Source: Rallus limicola
Taxonomy: Eukaryota; Chordata; Aves; Gruiformes; Rallidae
Direction: 5' to 3'
Length of the DNA stretch: 64,000 nucleotides
Assembly: GCA_022605955.1 (NCBI GenBank)
Contig: JAKCOZ010000011.1
Coordinates: 4,584,537 to 4,648,536 of the forward strand
Position numbers and translations under genes: made by a program. The notes beneath the pieces were generated by a model. It did not search any database and had not been told where the DNA came from. It saw only the letters and a program-made list of their open reading frames with translations. Below, piece after piece: positions 21,841 to 33,045 of the stretch (positions within the stretch are counted from its first letter, which is position 1; every line of letters begins with the position of its first letter).

Positions 21841-22270
21841 TTTCCTCTGGTCCTATCACTTGTTGCTTGTGAGAAGAGACTAATACACACCTGGCTACAA
21901 CCTCCTTTCAGATAGTAGTGGAGAGCAATGTCATCTCCCCTTAGCCTCCTTTTCTCCACACTAAATAACCCCAGTTCCCTCAAATGCTCCTCATCGGACT
22001 TGTGTACCAGACCCTTCACCAGCTTTGTGGCCTTTCTTTGGACACCATCCAGCACCTCAAAGTCCTTCTTGGAATGAGGGCCCAAAAACTGAACACAGTA
22101 CTTGAGGCGTAGCCTCACCAGATCCAAGTACAAGGGGATGGTCACTGCTTGGGTCCTTTTGGCCACATTATTCCTGATATGGGCCCAGGACACTGTTGGC
22201 CTTCTTGGCCACCTGGGCAAACTGCTGGCTCAATCCAACTGGCTGTTGAACAACACTCCCAGGTCCAAAA
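21841..22270 (-). mobile_element. CR1 LINE, minus strand, ORF2 C-terminal part
   Basis: Continuation of the interrupted minus-strand CR1. On the minus strand a frame (21765-22220) carries the C-terminal ORF2 blocks [30 protein letters not shown] and [15 protein letters not shown], followed by the 3' UTR. The upstream end fades near 22270, after sequence matching VAKKAN and the segment before it. This is the only minus-strand copy in the window that retains ORF2 sequence. It is truncated and inactive. Confidence 0.93.
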
Positions 22271-22925
22271 CACATATTTGGAGGTAGAATTGAACAGACA
22301 ACCTGTGCTAGGTAATGCCAGAAAATATATGGGAGAATATGGCTGGCCAAAGTTCTCATGCAAATGTTGGATTTGCCTTCATATCCAAGGTGAATTCTTT
22401 CCTTTAATTTGACAAGAATATCAGAACTTGGTCACACACTTTTTCTGTCTTTTCTGTGAGGGATAGTAGTAAATTGTGGTGATCAGTCAGTACTACTTTC
22501 CCTTGATACTCAGGGCTAATAACACGCTTACCCTAATCCTTTCCTCAACTTGATTCTGCTAATATATATTGCACAAAAGACTTCAGCTCTTCATTAAACT
22601 GCTTCTCTCCCAGACTTGTGATAGAAAGTCACAAAGCTGAGTTGTGCAAGAAGTGAGGTATTATAAGGAAAAAGAAGACCTTAGAGTGACTTCTGACATT
22701 CAGGTTTAAGTCAACCAAATGTGTTTGAATCAAATTCCAGGGTTACACATCTGTGCTGGAGCCTGAAACTGTGTCTTATACTTAAATGCCCATCTCATGG
22801 GATTTTTTGCAAGAACTCTTTATATGGTGTCCTTTTGGCTCTCTTCCTTAAATAGCTGCCCATGGCTAGCAGAAAGTTGAAAACGCTGTTCCTAAAGTCT
22901 GTTTTTCTTTTTTTTCCCCCTCTAT
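22271..22925. other. Non-coding, nothing recognised
   Basis: AT-rich DNA between a CR1 and a microsatellite, with no supported gene or repeat. Confidence 0.65.
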
Positions 22926-23084
22926 TTTCCTTTCCTTTCCTTTCCTTTCCTTTCCTTTCCTTTCCTTTCCTTTCCTTTCCTTTCCTTTCCTTTCCTTTCC
23001 TTTCCTTTCCTTTCCTTTCCTTTCCTTTCCTGAAAATGAAAATGAAAATGAAAATGAAAATGAAAATGAAAATGAAAATGAAAA
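22926..23084 (+). repeat. Compound microsatellite (TTTCC)21(TGAAAA)9
   Basis: Twenty-one uninterrupted TTTCC units at 22926-23030 abut nine uninterrupted TGAAAA units at 23031-23084. The first array is pure pyrimidine on the plus strand. The second is purine-rich, so TTTTC-like and GAAAA-like units can partly pair across the junction. The frames running through it (a Leu/Ser/Phe/Pro-rich then Lys/Met-rich plus frame and a Lys/Gly/Glu/Arg- and His/Phe-rich minus frame) are artefacts of the repeats. Confidence 0.98.
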
Positions 23085-24224
23085 TGAAGGTAGTTTTTAT
23101 AATGTACTTGTTCCAAGCACAGATCAGGAAAATTCTAAAGTTATTTTAAATTTTTGTGTATTGTATAATAACTGAAACTTCTTCCTGGCATAGGATGTGT
23201 CCCGGTTAGTATGGCATCCCTTTGGCCTTGACAGTTTTACTTTCCAGTTATTATCAGAGTTGTTATAGATGCACAGGTTGATTAAAACATAAAAAGCAGT
23301 CACTGCCCTGAGGTACCTATTTTATTTTTAGCTACACACAATAGCCTTGCATAGATTCTATGTGGCTTCTGTGGATCCTTCTCATGGTTCAGGCCTCCAG
23401 GGGCCAGGAAAGCCAATTCAACCATCACTGGGATAGTCATGCCATATATTGTCCAGGTAGGAAACATAGAAAAGTAGACACTCCTCAAAACCAGGAAATA
23501 CTTTAGTGCATTTATTTATTTTTAAAGTAAATGAAATGCCTGTTTGGTTCCGTGGGCATTTAATGGCCTTTGCTTCACTGTGGGTACTGGCAGTGATGTA
23601 GCAGTGATCAGTCTGCGCTGCTTTGGGGTTCCGGTGGGAACAGGTAAAGTCAAAACTCTAGGCTTCAAGCTGAAGAGCAAAAAAGAAATCAGTTTGAAGA
23701 GTGCATCTGTATGTCTTAGATATTTTTTGTGTCTGAATCACTGCCTTTTTATTCCATAAAGAGTATGTAGATGACATGTAAATGTTATGTAAATTGGGTC
23801 CATAGTCCATTAAAGCGCAATATTATAATCACTAATACCCTATAGGCATGGACAGATCAACCAACCAAGTTTTATTTGATCTTTGTCAGAGGCAGTGAGC
23901 CCTTTTATGCAATATTTTGTGTACATGCCTTTATTGTGAAGATCATCATTTTAAAATGTGCCCGTGTGGGACAAATAGATGTTGATGTGCATTTCTGTAG
24001 CAAAGTTCAGCAAGTATATTACTAGCAAAGAGACATTTTATAGACTGACCAAAAGGATGAAATCCTGCCTTTGAGTGGAGAATTTCCATCTAAAGTGATC
24101 ACCTAATCAGTAGACTTGAACAACCTCAAATTGCATATAACACTTAGCCTTCAACACCTGCTACTCTCACTAGCCAAATTAAAAGAAAACAAGTGTATAC
24201 AAAAAAGACTGGAGGGCTGTTCGG
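23085..24224. other. Non-coding, nothing recognised
   Basis: No transposon, RNA or host gene recognised. The frames at 23300-23488 (minus) and 23544-23759 (plus) lack any known domain. Confidence 0.6.
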
Positions 24225-24620
24225 CCCTTGCCTTGGAAAAATATATTCCTTGCTAATTGGCACAACGCAGTTAATAAATATTAACTGGTTTACACAGCCC
24301 TCCCATTTACTTAATGAAATGGTAGTTGAGGGGTTAATGGGTTAATCGAGGAAAGGAAATGAATCTTCAAATGTATCAAAATCTGATAAGTGATTTAGCC
24401 TAATTAATAATTTACATGTCAAGATGACATTTTTCTAGTTTCCACGTACACTTTCAAAAGATAAAGGTATAAATAATAAAAAGCCAAATCTAGGTAAATT
24501 CACAGTAAATGTAAAGAATACACTTTTAAGTAATGGGGTAATTAATCTCTGCAATAATGTAGCAAACATTGTGGTGGATTCTTTATCACTCAATTGTTTT
24601 TAATAAAAACTGTTTTATTT
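24225..24620. promoter_or_regulatory. Candidate conserved non-coding element
   Basis: Single-copy AT-rich block with many TAAT cores: TTGCTAATTGG, GTTAATAAATATTAAC at 24270-24285, GGGTTAATGGGTTAATCGAG, CCTAATTAATAATTT and GGGGTAATTAATC. The 24270-24285 site is a dyad with 7-bp arms, GTTAATA and TATTAAC. It resembles the HNF1 half-site pair but with wider spacing. No transposon is present. Enhancer status is inferred from composition only. Confidence 0.27.
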
Positions 24621-25261
24621 TAGATAGGAATTTCAGAAACTAAATTAACAGCTGTGACACCATAAGTTGAACTGTGTAATACCCTTTCTCCATACTTACA
24701 CTGAACCTGAATGTTATGCATTATTTCCAGTTCTCCTGTCATCTTCTAAGGCTCACCTGGTGACTTTTAATGATGCCACTTGGTAGGGTATCACATAGCT
24801 TGTTTATCCTTAGCCTCATCTTACCTATATTGGAGCTGTGGATGTGCAGTATGATTTTGAAGAAAGGATTCACCTGACCTTGTGGTACTCATTCAGACTT
24901 CATGCGTCTGTTCTTCATTTATCATCCTTCTACTGTTAATATCAGCACTTTCAGAGGCCATCTCATTCTTTGATAGATATCTAAGAGGCAGGACTAATAA
25001 CTCCAGGAATTATTCTTCTTTCTCCATTAGCTATAGATGATGAGGATGTAACTAATCTTGACTAGATATATAGCTAACAAATAGAATATAGGGTGAAATT
25101 TACCACCTCTGTGCACATTGATGTAACTTAAATTGGTGTTGGGATTTCTATTAACCTCTTCCTCAGACCTTCTTATGGGTTTGCTATGAGTTAAGCTTTG
25201 TCTACAGTCATAGTTTGATGCTTCAGATGCAAAACGATGTTCACATGCCATGGAAGGCTCA
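24621..25261. other. Non-coding, nothing recognised
   Basis: Ordinary AT-rich DNA. The long minus-strand frame that covers part of it (25027-25533) runs antisense through the adjoining CR1 and is not a gene. Confidence 0.6.
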
Positions 25262-25690
25262 CTGCATTGAGAGCCGCCCTGAGGAGAAGAACTTGGGGTC
25301 TTGGTGGATGAGAAACTGAACATAAATTGGCAACATGTACTTGCATCCCAGAAAGCCATCCATGTCCTAGGCTGTATCAGAAGCAGCAGGTCAAGGAAGG
25401 GGATCCTATACCTCTGCACCATTCTTGTGAGACTCCACCTGCAGTCCAGCTCTGGGGTCCCCAACATAAGAAAGGGAAAGAAAGACACAGGTGTGTTGGA
25501 GTGAGTCCAGAGAAGGGTCACAAAGGTGCTCAAAGTAGCACCCCTGATATGGAGACAGCTTAAGAGAGTTAGGCTTGTTAAGCCTGGAAAATAGAAACCT
25601 CAGGGGAAATCTTCCAGCACCTCCTAGTACCTGAAGGGGCTAGGTAGGGTAAAGCTGGAGAGGGACTGGTTACAAGAGCAGGGAGTGAAT
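25262..25690 (+). mobile_element. Old, diverged CR1 LINE, ORF2 C-terminal region
   Basis: Begins GAGAGCCGCCCTGAGGAGAA, typical of the CR1 ORF2 segment coding for ..LGVLVDEKLN. A short frame at 25301-25504 reads VDEKLNINWQ, then AIHVLGCIRSS and LVRLHLQSSSGVP. The expected continuation follows in shifted frames (GTCCAGAGAAGGGTCACAAA, AGAGTTAGGCTTGTTAAGCC). It stops near GGAGTGAATGG without reaching the terminal repeat. Frameshifts and divergence make it older than most other copies here. Confidence 0.88.
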
Positions 25691-26479
25691 GGAATTGTTC
25701 TTGCAATACAAAATACAATCTCACATGCCAAGTGGTAAAGCATCACATGCCCTTTTCTTTCAAGACTGTTTTAAAGTCATGAACAATTGGATCTCCATCA
25801 GTTTGAGCTATGCTACATGCTGAGCAGAATGCATGGCATTTCTACATTCAGTTCTGGAATATTAAAGATCCAAGTTCATGAGCAGAGAATTGTCAATCTG
25901 CTTTCTTGGATATATGACAATTATATGTGAACTAGAAATCAGACATGGAAGATTAGTAGTCTGGGGTGTCAGGAATAAGCGACATGATGAAATTGGAACG
26001 GCACTACTGAATCAACCCATGCAAACCTGATCCTCTCCACAAAGTGGACTAATCTCTCTACAGCCATGCTGCATTTTCATTGTATTTTGCATTGCACACT
26101 GCAATAATACAACACTACTATAGAGCTTACATACATTAATGCAAGTAGATCTACACCTTTAATTCTCCTTTATAACCATAATTAACTTTTAATCAATGTA
26201 ACAACATTTCTGAGTTATACATTAAATCTTTGTTTGTTCAGTTTCCAGATTTCAGAGGAGAGCAAGAGAAGATAGCTGCTGAAAATTTTACCTACGTATC
26301 CTGAAGCATCTTGAAGCATCTTTCTCAGGCAGATTTGCAATGTTAAAGAGTTTGGTCTTCTATTGAGCACAACTGGTTTATTCCACCCCAAGATACCATG
26401 ACTAAGTGGTGGAAGTAGCAATCCTGCTGAAGAGTGAGATGGGATAATTGAAGGGAGGGGCACAAATGAAAAAGAATTC

Positions 26480-26510
26480 ATTTTGGGGACAGCAAATTTT
26501 GGGGACAGCA
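26480..26510. repeat. 15-bp tandem duplication
   Basis: ATTTTGGGGACAGCA occurs twice, separated by a single A (period 16). This is a simple slippage-type duplication. Confidence 0.93.
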
Positions 26511-27234
26511 GTTCTTTTGGAGACTCAGTCGATTTATACTGAGATAAAAAATACATTTGTGTAAAATCTTCCTCTTTTAATGGCTTCCAGCATGTCAGCT
26601 GTAAAGTCTCTTCTTGGTTAAAGGGTTACCAGGAATTCTGTTCATCTGAATGATGGGAGGACAGAAGATGCATTTCACTATCCTTAAACCATCCCTGACA
26701 CCACCAGATGAATGTCAGGTCTAGTCAGGAGAAACAGAAATGATAGGCATTCCCCTGCCTCCTTGAACAACTTACTCTATTGGAAATGACATTTACCCCT
26801 CGTGAATGGGTCCTGTACAAAGGGTTTTGTACCACAGACATGACACAAACTTCTTTGGAGCTCTGCAGCAGGGCATCTCTCTTGTACATGAGGGTGGGTT
26901 TCACCTTGCAAAAATCTCCCACACTTCTGGTTCAGTAAGGAAACTCAGGGTCTCAAAGGATGGGCATTATATCAATAATAAAAAAATACCAACATTAACT
27001 TCCAGGCTGTGCCTTGTCCCACCCTGTAATGGGATTTAGATTGGAGGTGTGTAAACTGGCTTTATATAGATTTTCACATGAATATAGTCCACACAATTTT
27101 TTTTCTTAGTAAGGGTAAGAGCAAAATTAAAACTCATCACATCTTTGACTTATAGGGCACTTAAGACAGCAGATAAATAATTTATTTCTTGTTTATTTCT
27201 TTACTTTGTGGCTTGTCTGCCTGCCTGCTTTTTC

Positions 27235-27278
27235 CATCTATCTGTCTGTCTATCTATCTATCCATCTATCCATCTACT
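27235..27278 (+). repeat. Imperfect TCTA/TCTG/TCCA tetranucleotide repeat
   Basis: About eleven tetranucleotide units of the CATC/TATC/TGTC type, including CTATCTATCTATCCATCTAT. A short TGCC run lies just upstream at 27217-27229. The interruptions suggest an ageing microsatellite. Confidence 0.93.
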
Positions 27279-28184
27279 AAGCATCAAAACCAATTGTGAA
27301 GCACAGCTGAAAACACAAAGCTCTCGTTCAGAGCTTTCTATATCCAAAGGTGAACCTGAGTGTTAGGTTAATACTTACATTCCTCTTCCACACAATTTAT
27401 AAAACTTTTCTTTCTATCCTACAGACTTTGATTATGTGCCCTTGTCAGGACATGTGAGGTCACTAATGTTGTCAAAGATGATCTTTGTCAGTTATTGAAA
27501 TGAGAACTAATTTGACCTAATCTAAACTGACAGACAAAATGGTTCATTGGTGAAACAAGCCAGTTCCAGAAACTGGTGCTAAAGATAAGTGCAGAAAAGG
27601 AAAAATATGGGTTTATTCTTTTGATTGAGGGTTTGGAAACTGGACTTTTAGTAGGGCTCTTGATAATGCATCCAGCCAGAGCAATTAGTGAGAAGGAAGT
27701 GTGATAACATACTTCTTATATTGACTGACTTTCATATAATATGCTGTAGCTTGTTCTTTCTCAATGCTATACAGTTAAATTCACTGCAATAAAAATGTCA
27801 TTGTTATTAGTGATATCAGTTTAGAATCCACATTGTGACCAGGAAATTATCCCAAAAATCTGTCTCCCTGTAAATTTTATTCTACCAGGAGAGAAAATCA
27901 GTTCTATGTGGATCACATAAACCTGTAATGTTCCTCACTTTGTCAGAAACAAAAAGAAATAAATAGAATTTCATTCTCTTGCAAGGAATAAGGCTGTTTG
28001 GCTTTTGTTCCTCTGAGAATTTGAGCTTGTGCTAAACTTTGCTGAGCAGGAGACTCTGCTCTCTGCAGCTTGTCCCAGCTATTTCGCCTGTGTGAGTAAA
28101 GCTGGATATGAACTTTAGTACTTGTGGGATTAAGACCAGGGAAGACAGGTAGTGTAAGGAAGATTAATGGGACCTTGCATGCTA

Positions 28185-28660
28185 TTAGAATTAATCACTT
28201 AAAATTAAAGATCCTCTATCTCCTGCTGCCCCTCGATTGTTGCTGATATGACAGCGTCATAACTGATCCATTCCGCTCATGGATATCTCTTAATAAGCTA
28301 AATTGAGATATTATGTTTCTGCACAGTCCCAGCATGAATTAAACCCAGCAGTTTTCAAATACCTGTGCGCTTTTCTTATATTTGGCTCTGATTTATAACA
28401 GGGAAAGGAAAAAGGCAAAGATAAAATAATATTAAACATTGGCACCTAATATTTAGCAAGCGGCTGCCTTTCCCAGGGATCCTGTAAAGCTTTATGAACG
28501 CGACATCTCTTAAGCATTCGCTTCACCCATCAGTGAAATGCAGTCACCTAAGGCTGCTTAGACTGCTCTGAACATTTTCCCTTTTAAACAGCTTTGAACA
28601 GAAATTGGCTCTTTGTTCAAAGTGAGAATGTTTACAGAAAATATTCTTCTCATTGAATAA
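28185..28660. promoter_or_regulatory. Candidate conserved non-coding element
   Basis: Single-copy block with retained CpGs (CCTCGATTG, CAGCGTCAT, TTCCGCTCATGG, GTGCGCTTTT, AAGCGGC, GAACGCGACATC, ATTCGCTTCACC) in CpG-poor surroundings. It also has GATATGACAGC and several TTAAT/AATTA sites. No transposon or reading frame is present. The composition fits a constrained regulatory block, but conservation is not demonstrable here. Confidence 0.3.
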
Positions 28661-29849
28661 AAAAAAAAAAGTGATGTTTTCCATTGTCAAAGCAAGCTTG
28701 TTTGGTGTTTTTGCTTTGTTTTGTTTTGTTCTGCTTTCTATCTAAAACCAGAAAACACTTGTGAGTACATTTAGGGGTAGAAATTCTTTAAAAAAAAAAA
28801 CACCAGGAAAAGCATCAGTTTCTTGTTAATTACTGACACTTTGGTATTAATTCTTAAGATCAAATTGTGATAACTCAATCTTCTAGGTAAATTGTAATGT
28901 ACCTATGCAACAGATCATTTTAAGGTCCAGAACACTGAGCACTTTGCATTTCTAAGTCCTATTGTGGAAGTCACAGGATCTTCAGGTCTTCAGGATTAAT
29001 TTCAATAATTGAAAAGAATTGAAAATAATTCAACAATTTAGATAATTTAAATAATTCTATATATAATTAAATAATTTAAATATATTGCAGAGTGGGAGAG
29101 CAAATGTATAAAGTGTAGAGTGGCAAATAGTTTAGCTAGGGCTGGACAAGCAGTGGATTTTTGCTGTTTGCTGATATATATAAAAAGGGTATTTTCTGAG
29201 GGAAATAAAAAAAATTGACAAATAAAAACAAAAATACTGGCAAAATAAAAAGGAAAGGTGCTCTTTATATTAAGTTGAATAAGCAATTCTTCAACTCTAA
29301 AAAGCAAACTTTAATTCTAGTTCTGACCAATTATATTAATTTTAAACTTAAGTGTTACTTAACATTGAAGACTCTTCTAAATTGAAAATTAAATGTTCAT
29401 ATATTTTCAGTCCATAGTTTCTGCCTTGTCAACATGTGTATACAAATGAAAGCAAATGTATGAAACATTGCATTATTCACCTCAAGTCTGAAGGATTTTC
29501 TAAGAACTTTTGATGAAAAATTTTCCCACGGGCCCTATTCTGAAGATCCTGAGAAAAAGTGTCATGCATGTTTTATATAGATTTTTTCCTAAGACTGTTT
29601 GATGTTTGAACCTAAAATGACTTACCTTCCCTCAGAACTTAAACTAACACTGGGACTTCTTTGAAGTGCTGTTTTTTTGGCATCTCGGCCTAAAAGAAAG
29701 GCCAGGGAAGTAGCATTAGATGCTAAGAACCAACATGCTTCTTTCCCTGGAATGTGAAAGGTTTCAGGGAGTTCCTGTGTATCAAAAGAAGCCACTTCTC
29801 TTCTTTTTTAATGTTGTGAAAAAAAAGACAAGGGAATCACAGGATCACA
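28661..29849. other. Very AT-rich non-coding DNA
   Basis: A-tracts at 28660-28672 and 28789-28800, a GTTTT run near 28710-28730, and an extremely AT-rich segment at 29000-29085 full of AATTT/AAATT half-sites. No gene seen. Confidence 0.65.
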
Positions 29850-30027
29850 GAATCATAGCGGTTGGGAGGGACTTCAAGAGGTAATGGAGTCCAACCCCTC
29901 TGCCAAAACAGGTTCCTACAGAATCACAGAACTGTAGGGGTTGGAAGAGACCTCAGGAGATCATCGAGTCCAACCCTGCTGCCAAAACAGGTTCCTACAG
30001 AATCATAGGCGTTGAAAGGAACCTCAT
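29850..30027 (-). mobile_element. Three tandem CR1 3' ends, minus strand
   Basis: Units start with GAATCA at 29850, 29921 and 30000. Each reads as the reversed CR1 terminus: GAATCATAGCGGTTGGGAGG, GAATCACAGAACTGTAGGGG and GAATCATAGGCGTTGAAAGG. The first two units continue through TCCAACCC to AAACAGGTTCCTACA. A 27-bp block around GCCAAAACAGGTTCCTACAG is identical at 29900-29926 and 29979-30005. This points to local duplication of one truncated end, although independent insertions are also possible. The copies differ elsewhere, so the duplication is not very recent. Confidence 0.88.
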
Positions 30028-30679
30028 AATACCCTCAGATATTGGCAAAGGAGATATTAGGGAAAATAGAAGGCTATATTAATGCATTTCCCTTTTTTTG
30101 ATTCAAGAGACACTCTACAAAAATCTGTTTTCCCAATGCGGGCACGTGGATGGATTTGTATGTATGTGTTTACAGTTTTATGTGATATACATTCTTCTCC
30201 AGGCAGCCTCCTGTATTATGCATCAGATCTATTTTTCTTCCTGGTTTATGGTGTGTAATTTTCCGTTATGGTACAACAGGTCAGATTACAGCAGTGATAT
30301 ATTTAATAAAAAAATTAGATACACTTCTACCACCTAGCTTTTTTTCTTTTCCTCCTTCATCTATCTGGGATACTGACCACATAAAGTTAGTGTTTAAAAT
30401 AAAATTACTTGTATCACTGCTGAATAAGATATTCTGTATGCTACGGGCCCTGTCTCAGCTATGAAGAATGAAGATGTTTTGCAAAGTGCAAATGCCTGCC
30501 ACACTTTTGAGTTATGGGTCACGAAAGAAGCGGAACACTTACCCTAGGGACACAAGCTATCCCACACGTAATATATTGTCCAAAAGTGCAATGTGCTCAT
30601 AATTTCTGGATGTCTATAAACTCAGAGTTATTACTACTGCTATAGTTTTGTTCAGGATTTCCATGCAAACTCATAATTT
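30028..30679. other. Non-coding, nothing recognised
   Basis: AT-rich DNA between CR1 copies. The 79-codon frame at 30098-30337 has no known family. Confidence 0.6.
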
Positions 30680-30770
30680 TGTCCTAGGGACCCTGCTTTG
30701 GCAGGGGGATTGGACCCAATGATCTCTTGAGGTCCCTTCCAACAATTCTACGATTTTATGATTCTGTGAT
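30680..30770 (+). mobile_element. CR1 3' end fragment
   Basis: CTAGGGACCCTGCTTTGGCA, then GGGGGATTGGACCCAATGAT, CTCTTGAGGTCCCTTCCAAC and a diverged terminal repeat (ATTCTACGATTTTATGATTC). It uses the same subfamily wording as the copy at 36282-36692. Confidence 0.94.
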
Positions 30771-30785
30771 AATATTTCTATGAAA

Positions 30786-30803
30786 TCTCTCTCTCTCTCT
30801 CTC
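30786..30803 (+). repeat. (TC)9 dinucleotide repeat
   Basis: Nine uninterrupted TC units followed by CCCACACACGCACA, starting 16 bp after the CR1 terminal repeat. Confidence 0.95.
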
Positions 30804-32989
30804 CCCACACACGCACAATTAACATGCAGGTTAAAAGAACTATCAAACAAATAAACCAAAACAATATATACCCCATTTGATGCTCTAGCATCACTTTTCT
30901 TCTAGGAAGGAGTGAAAATGGACACCTCCTGTCATGTTCTGGAGATCTAGACCCTTGTGTTACTAGAGATGCAAGCAGGTACTGGGACTGTTTGTCTCAC
31001 AAATACTGAAGCACACTGCCAGAGATCTTCTACCCACATCCCCAATGTTGGTTTTTTTCATTGAGGGTCCAGCCTCAATTCACTGAGGAGTGAAACAGTC
31101 TTCAAATTCACATATATTCAAATTCATGTGTAAGACTAATAAGCAATCTCAAACTAATTGTGATTCTCAGCAAGTGCTGCCTTCTGTCTCAAAGTTGCTC
31201 AGTGCTACTCACTCAGTAACTTCTTCAACAATTTCATATTATGGGGCAAATGCCTCACATGCCTTTGTGTTCAAACCCAGAGAGAGGATACCCACCATAA
31301 TTAGTCCAAGTAAAGAACTAGCTGAGACACAAGGATTGGACATACTCCAAAACAACCTGAACTGATTGGACTTCACTTTGATGGTTGTTTGAACCATATG
31401 ATACACAGAAGTTACTTCCAATTAAATTATCTTATGAATTTATGTTTGATATTCTGCCTGAGTTACTTTAAGCTGATAGCACAGCTTTCTGGTTTAATCT
31501 GTATTCTTTTGTGTTCAACAACAACAAAACAAGTGCTCTCAGGTAAGAAGTTATTACAGAAACCTCTGAGGCAGGAACTGGAGAACTGCTAGAGAACAAT
31601 ATTAAGAAAGTCCCAAAGGACATGAGACCTGACCACAAGAGGTTCTTTATAGCTAAGAAAGTAGCAGGCGTCCAGAGTTGAAAAAAGCTTGATGTCTTTT
31701 CTAGGCTAGAGGATTTTGGTTGTCTCAGAGAACATGACAACCCGCTCTTAAGTAGTGTTATAATGATAGTTATGGCAGTTTTGCTGAGGTAGGGACCTAC
31801 ATGAATTGTCAGTACACAGTCACGCTGTATCATCATGAATGAGTCTTAATCTCTTAGTGAGTATACAGTCACATCTACCCTAGGAAGTAAAAAAATGCTA
31901 ATATATAAACATGGGAAAAGGATCTTGATCATTCATGTTAAATTGGTAGTATGGTGCCTGTTCTGCTTTTGGCCCATGCTATTGATCTTCTAAACCATTC
32001 CTGAGCACTATTTGAGAATTTAGACAAGAAAGGGACTCTTCAGTAGATATATATTTATGTGATCATCTTCTTTTGGAGGTTAAGAGAAACTAATAGTTTA
32101 TGTAGCTAAGAGAGAACAGATGTAGTCAGGGCAAAAGAATTGCTCCTGGCACTGGTTAACTTATTACTGATCTTGCCACTAAGTACCCAAGCAGTTTCAT
32201 CGACTCCTGAAAAGGAACATGGACCGAGATCCAGGAACAGAGAGAGATCTGATTTCAGGGTTTTTTCCCTCTTTCATCTTTTAGAAAGTTCTTACACAAA
32301 TGCAATAACAGAAGGATACAGCTTGGCTTAGATAGGAATTGTATTTTAACTCCTCTTTTAGCTACTACTGGGATCACTAACCACCAGAACTGATGGCATT
32401 GGTAGTTAAAATAGGAGAATTTACTTTCACTTTAGTAACCACTGTTTCTACATTGTTTGAATTAGTATCAAGGGATAATTGTCTCATCAGGTAGAAAACA
32501 TCAAGAGAAGAAAAGTTAGGCAAATGGTCCAAGTTACTCATCTTAGACTATAACAAAGGGAGTAAGCCCAGTACCTCCAGAGGATATCTGCTCTGGCCTC
32601 CAGCTCCTGGTTCAGAAGCATGACCACAGTCCCATCCTATAGTTGCCAGCAGATGTTCTAAGGCATCCAAACAGATACCTATCATATAGAGAACTCTATA
32701 TATTTAGCATCTCCATTTATAGAAGTGAGATGAATCTTGCCCTCTTTGGCTTCAATGAGTGGAATACATTGTAACTATAAATCAGTGCCAGTAAAAGACA
32801 AAGTAATTTAGGGATCCTTTTCAAGACAGAGAAAGAGGAAGAGAAATAGTCAGTGCAGCAGAATCTGGGGAACTTAAATCTATAATGTATCTGGGACAAA
32901 AAGATCAGGTCATTTATATTGGTCTCCTTAGCTTTTATCAAGCTCTTCAGTCAAGTCTGCAATGGACTGGAATAAAACTTGAGCAAAGA
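30804..32989. other. Non-coding, no gene seen
   Basis: No transposon or RNA gene recognised. Several frames of 60-122 codons lie at 31090-31836 on both strands without recognisable domains. A frame at 32140-32331 begins with a hydrophobic stretch resembling a signal peptide, but it starts at TTG, is 63 codons long and matches nothing I know. Confidence 0.6.
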
Positions 32990-33045
32990 TTTGGACTTAT
33001 GAGGCCCTTCCAACTCAGTGTATTCTATGATTCTATGATTCTGTG
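32990..33045 (+). mobile_element. CR1 3' end fragment
   Basis: TTGGACTTATGAGGCCCTTC, then CAACTCAGTGTATTCTATGA and further ATTCTATG/ATTCTGTG units. The wording matches the copy at 2889-2956, so they share a subfamily. Confidence 0.85.

Larger units (their letters stand above)
25691..28184. other. Non-coding DNA with short repeats
   Basis: No gene recognised. It holds a 15-bp direct repeat (ATTTTGGGGACAGCA at 26480-26494 and 26496-26510) and a tetranucleotide run at 27235-27278. Overlapping frames of 65-113 codons at 26215-27039 show no known domain. Confidence 0.6.

Noticed and set aside
22862..23149. Leu/Ser/Phe/Pro-rich and Lys/Met-rich frames
   Set aside because: They are simply translations of the TTTCC and TGAAAA microsatellites.
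25027..25533. 168-codon minus-strand frame
   Set aside because: Half of it runs antisense through a CR1 ORF2 relic, and the remainder has no family signature.
32140..32331. Signal-peptide-like 63-codon frame
   Set aside because: It starts at TTG, ends quickly, and shows no conserved domain or exon context.
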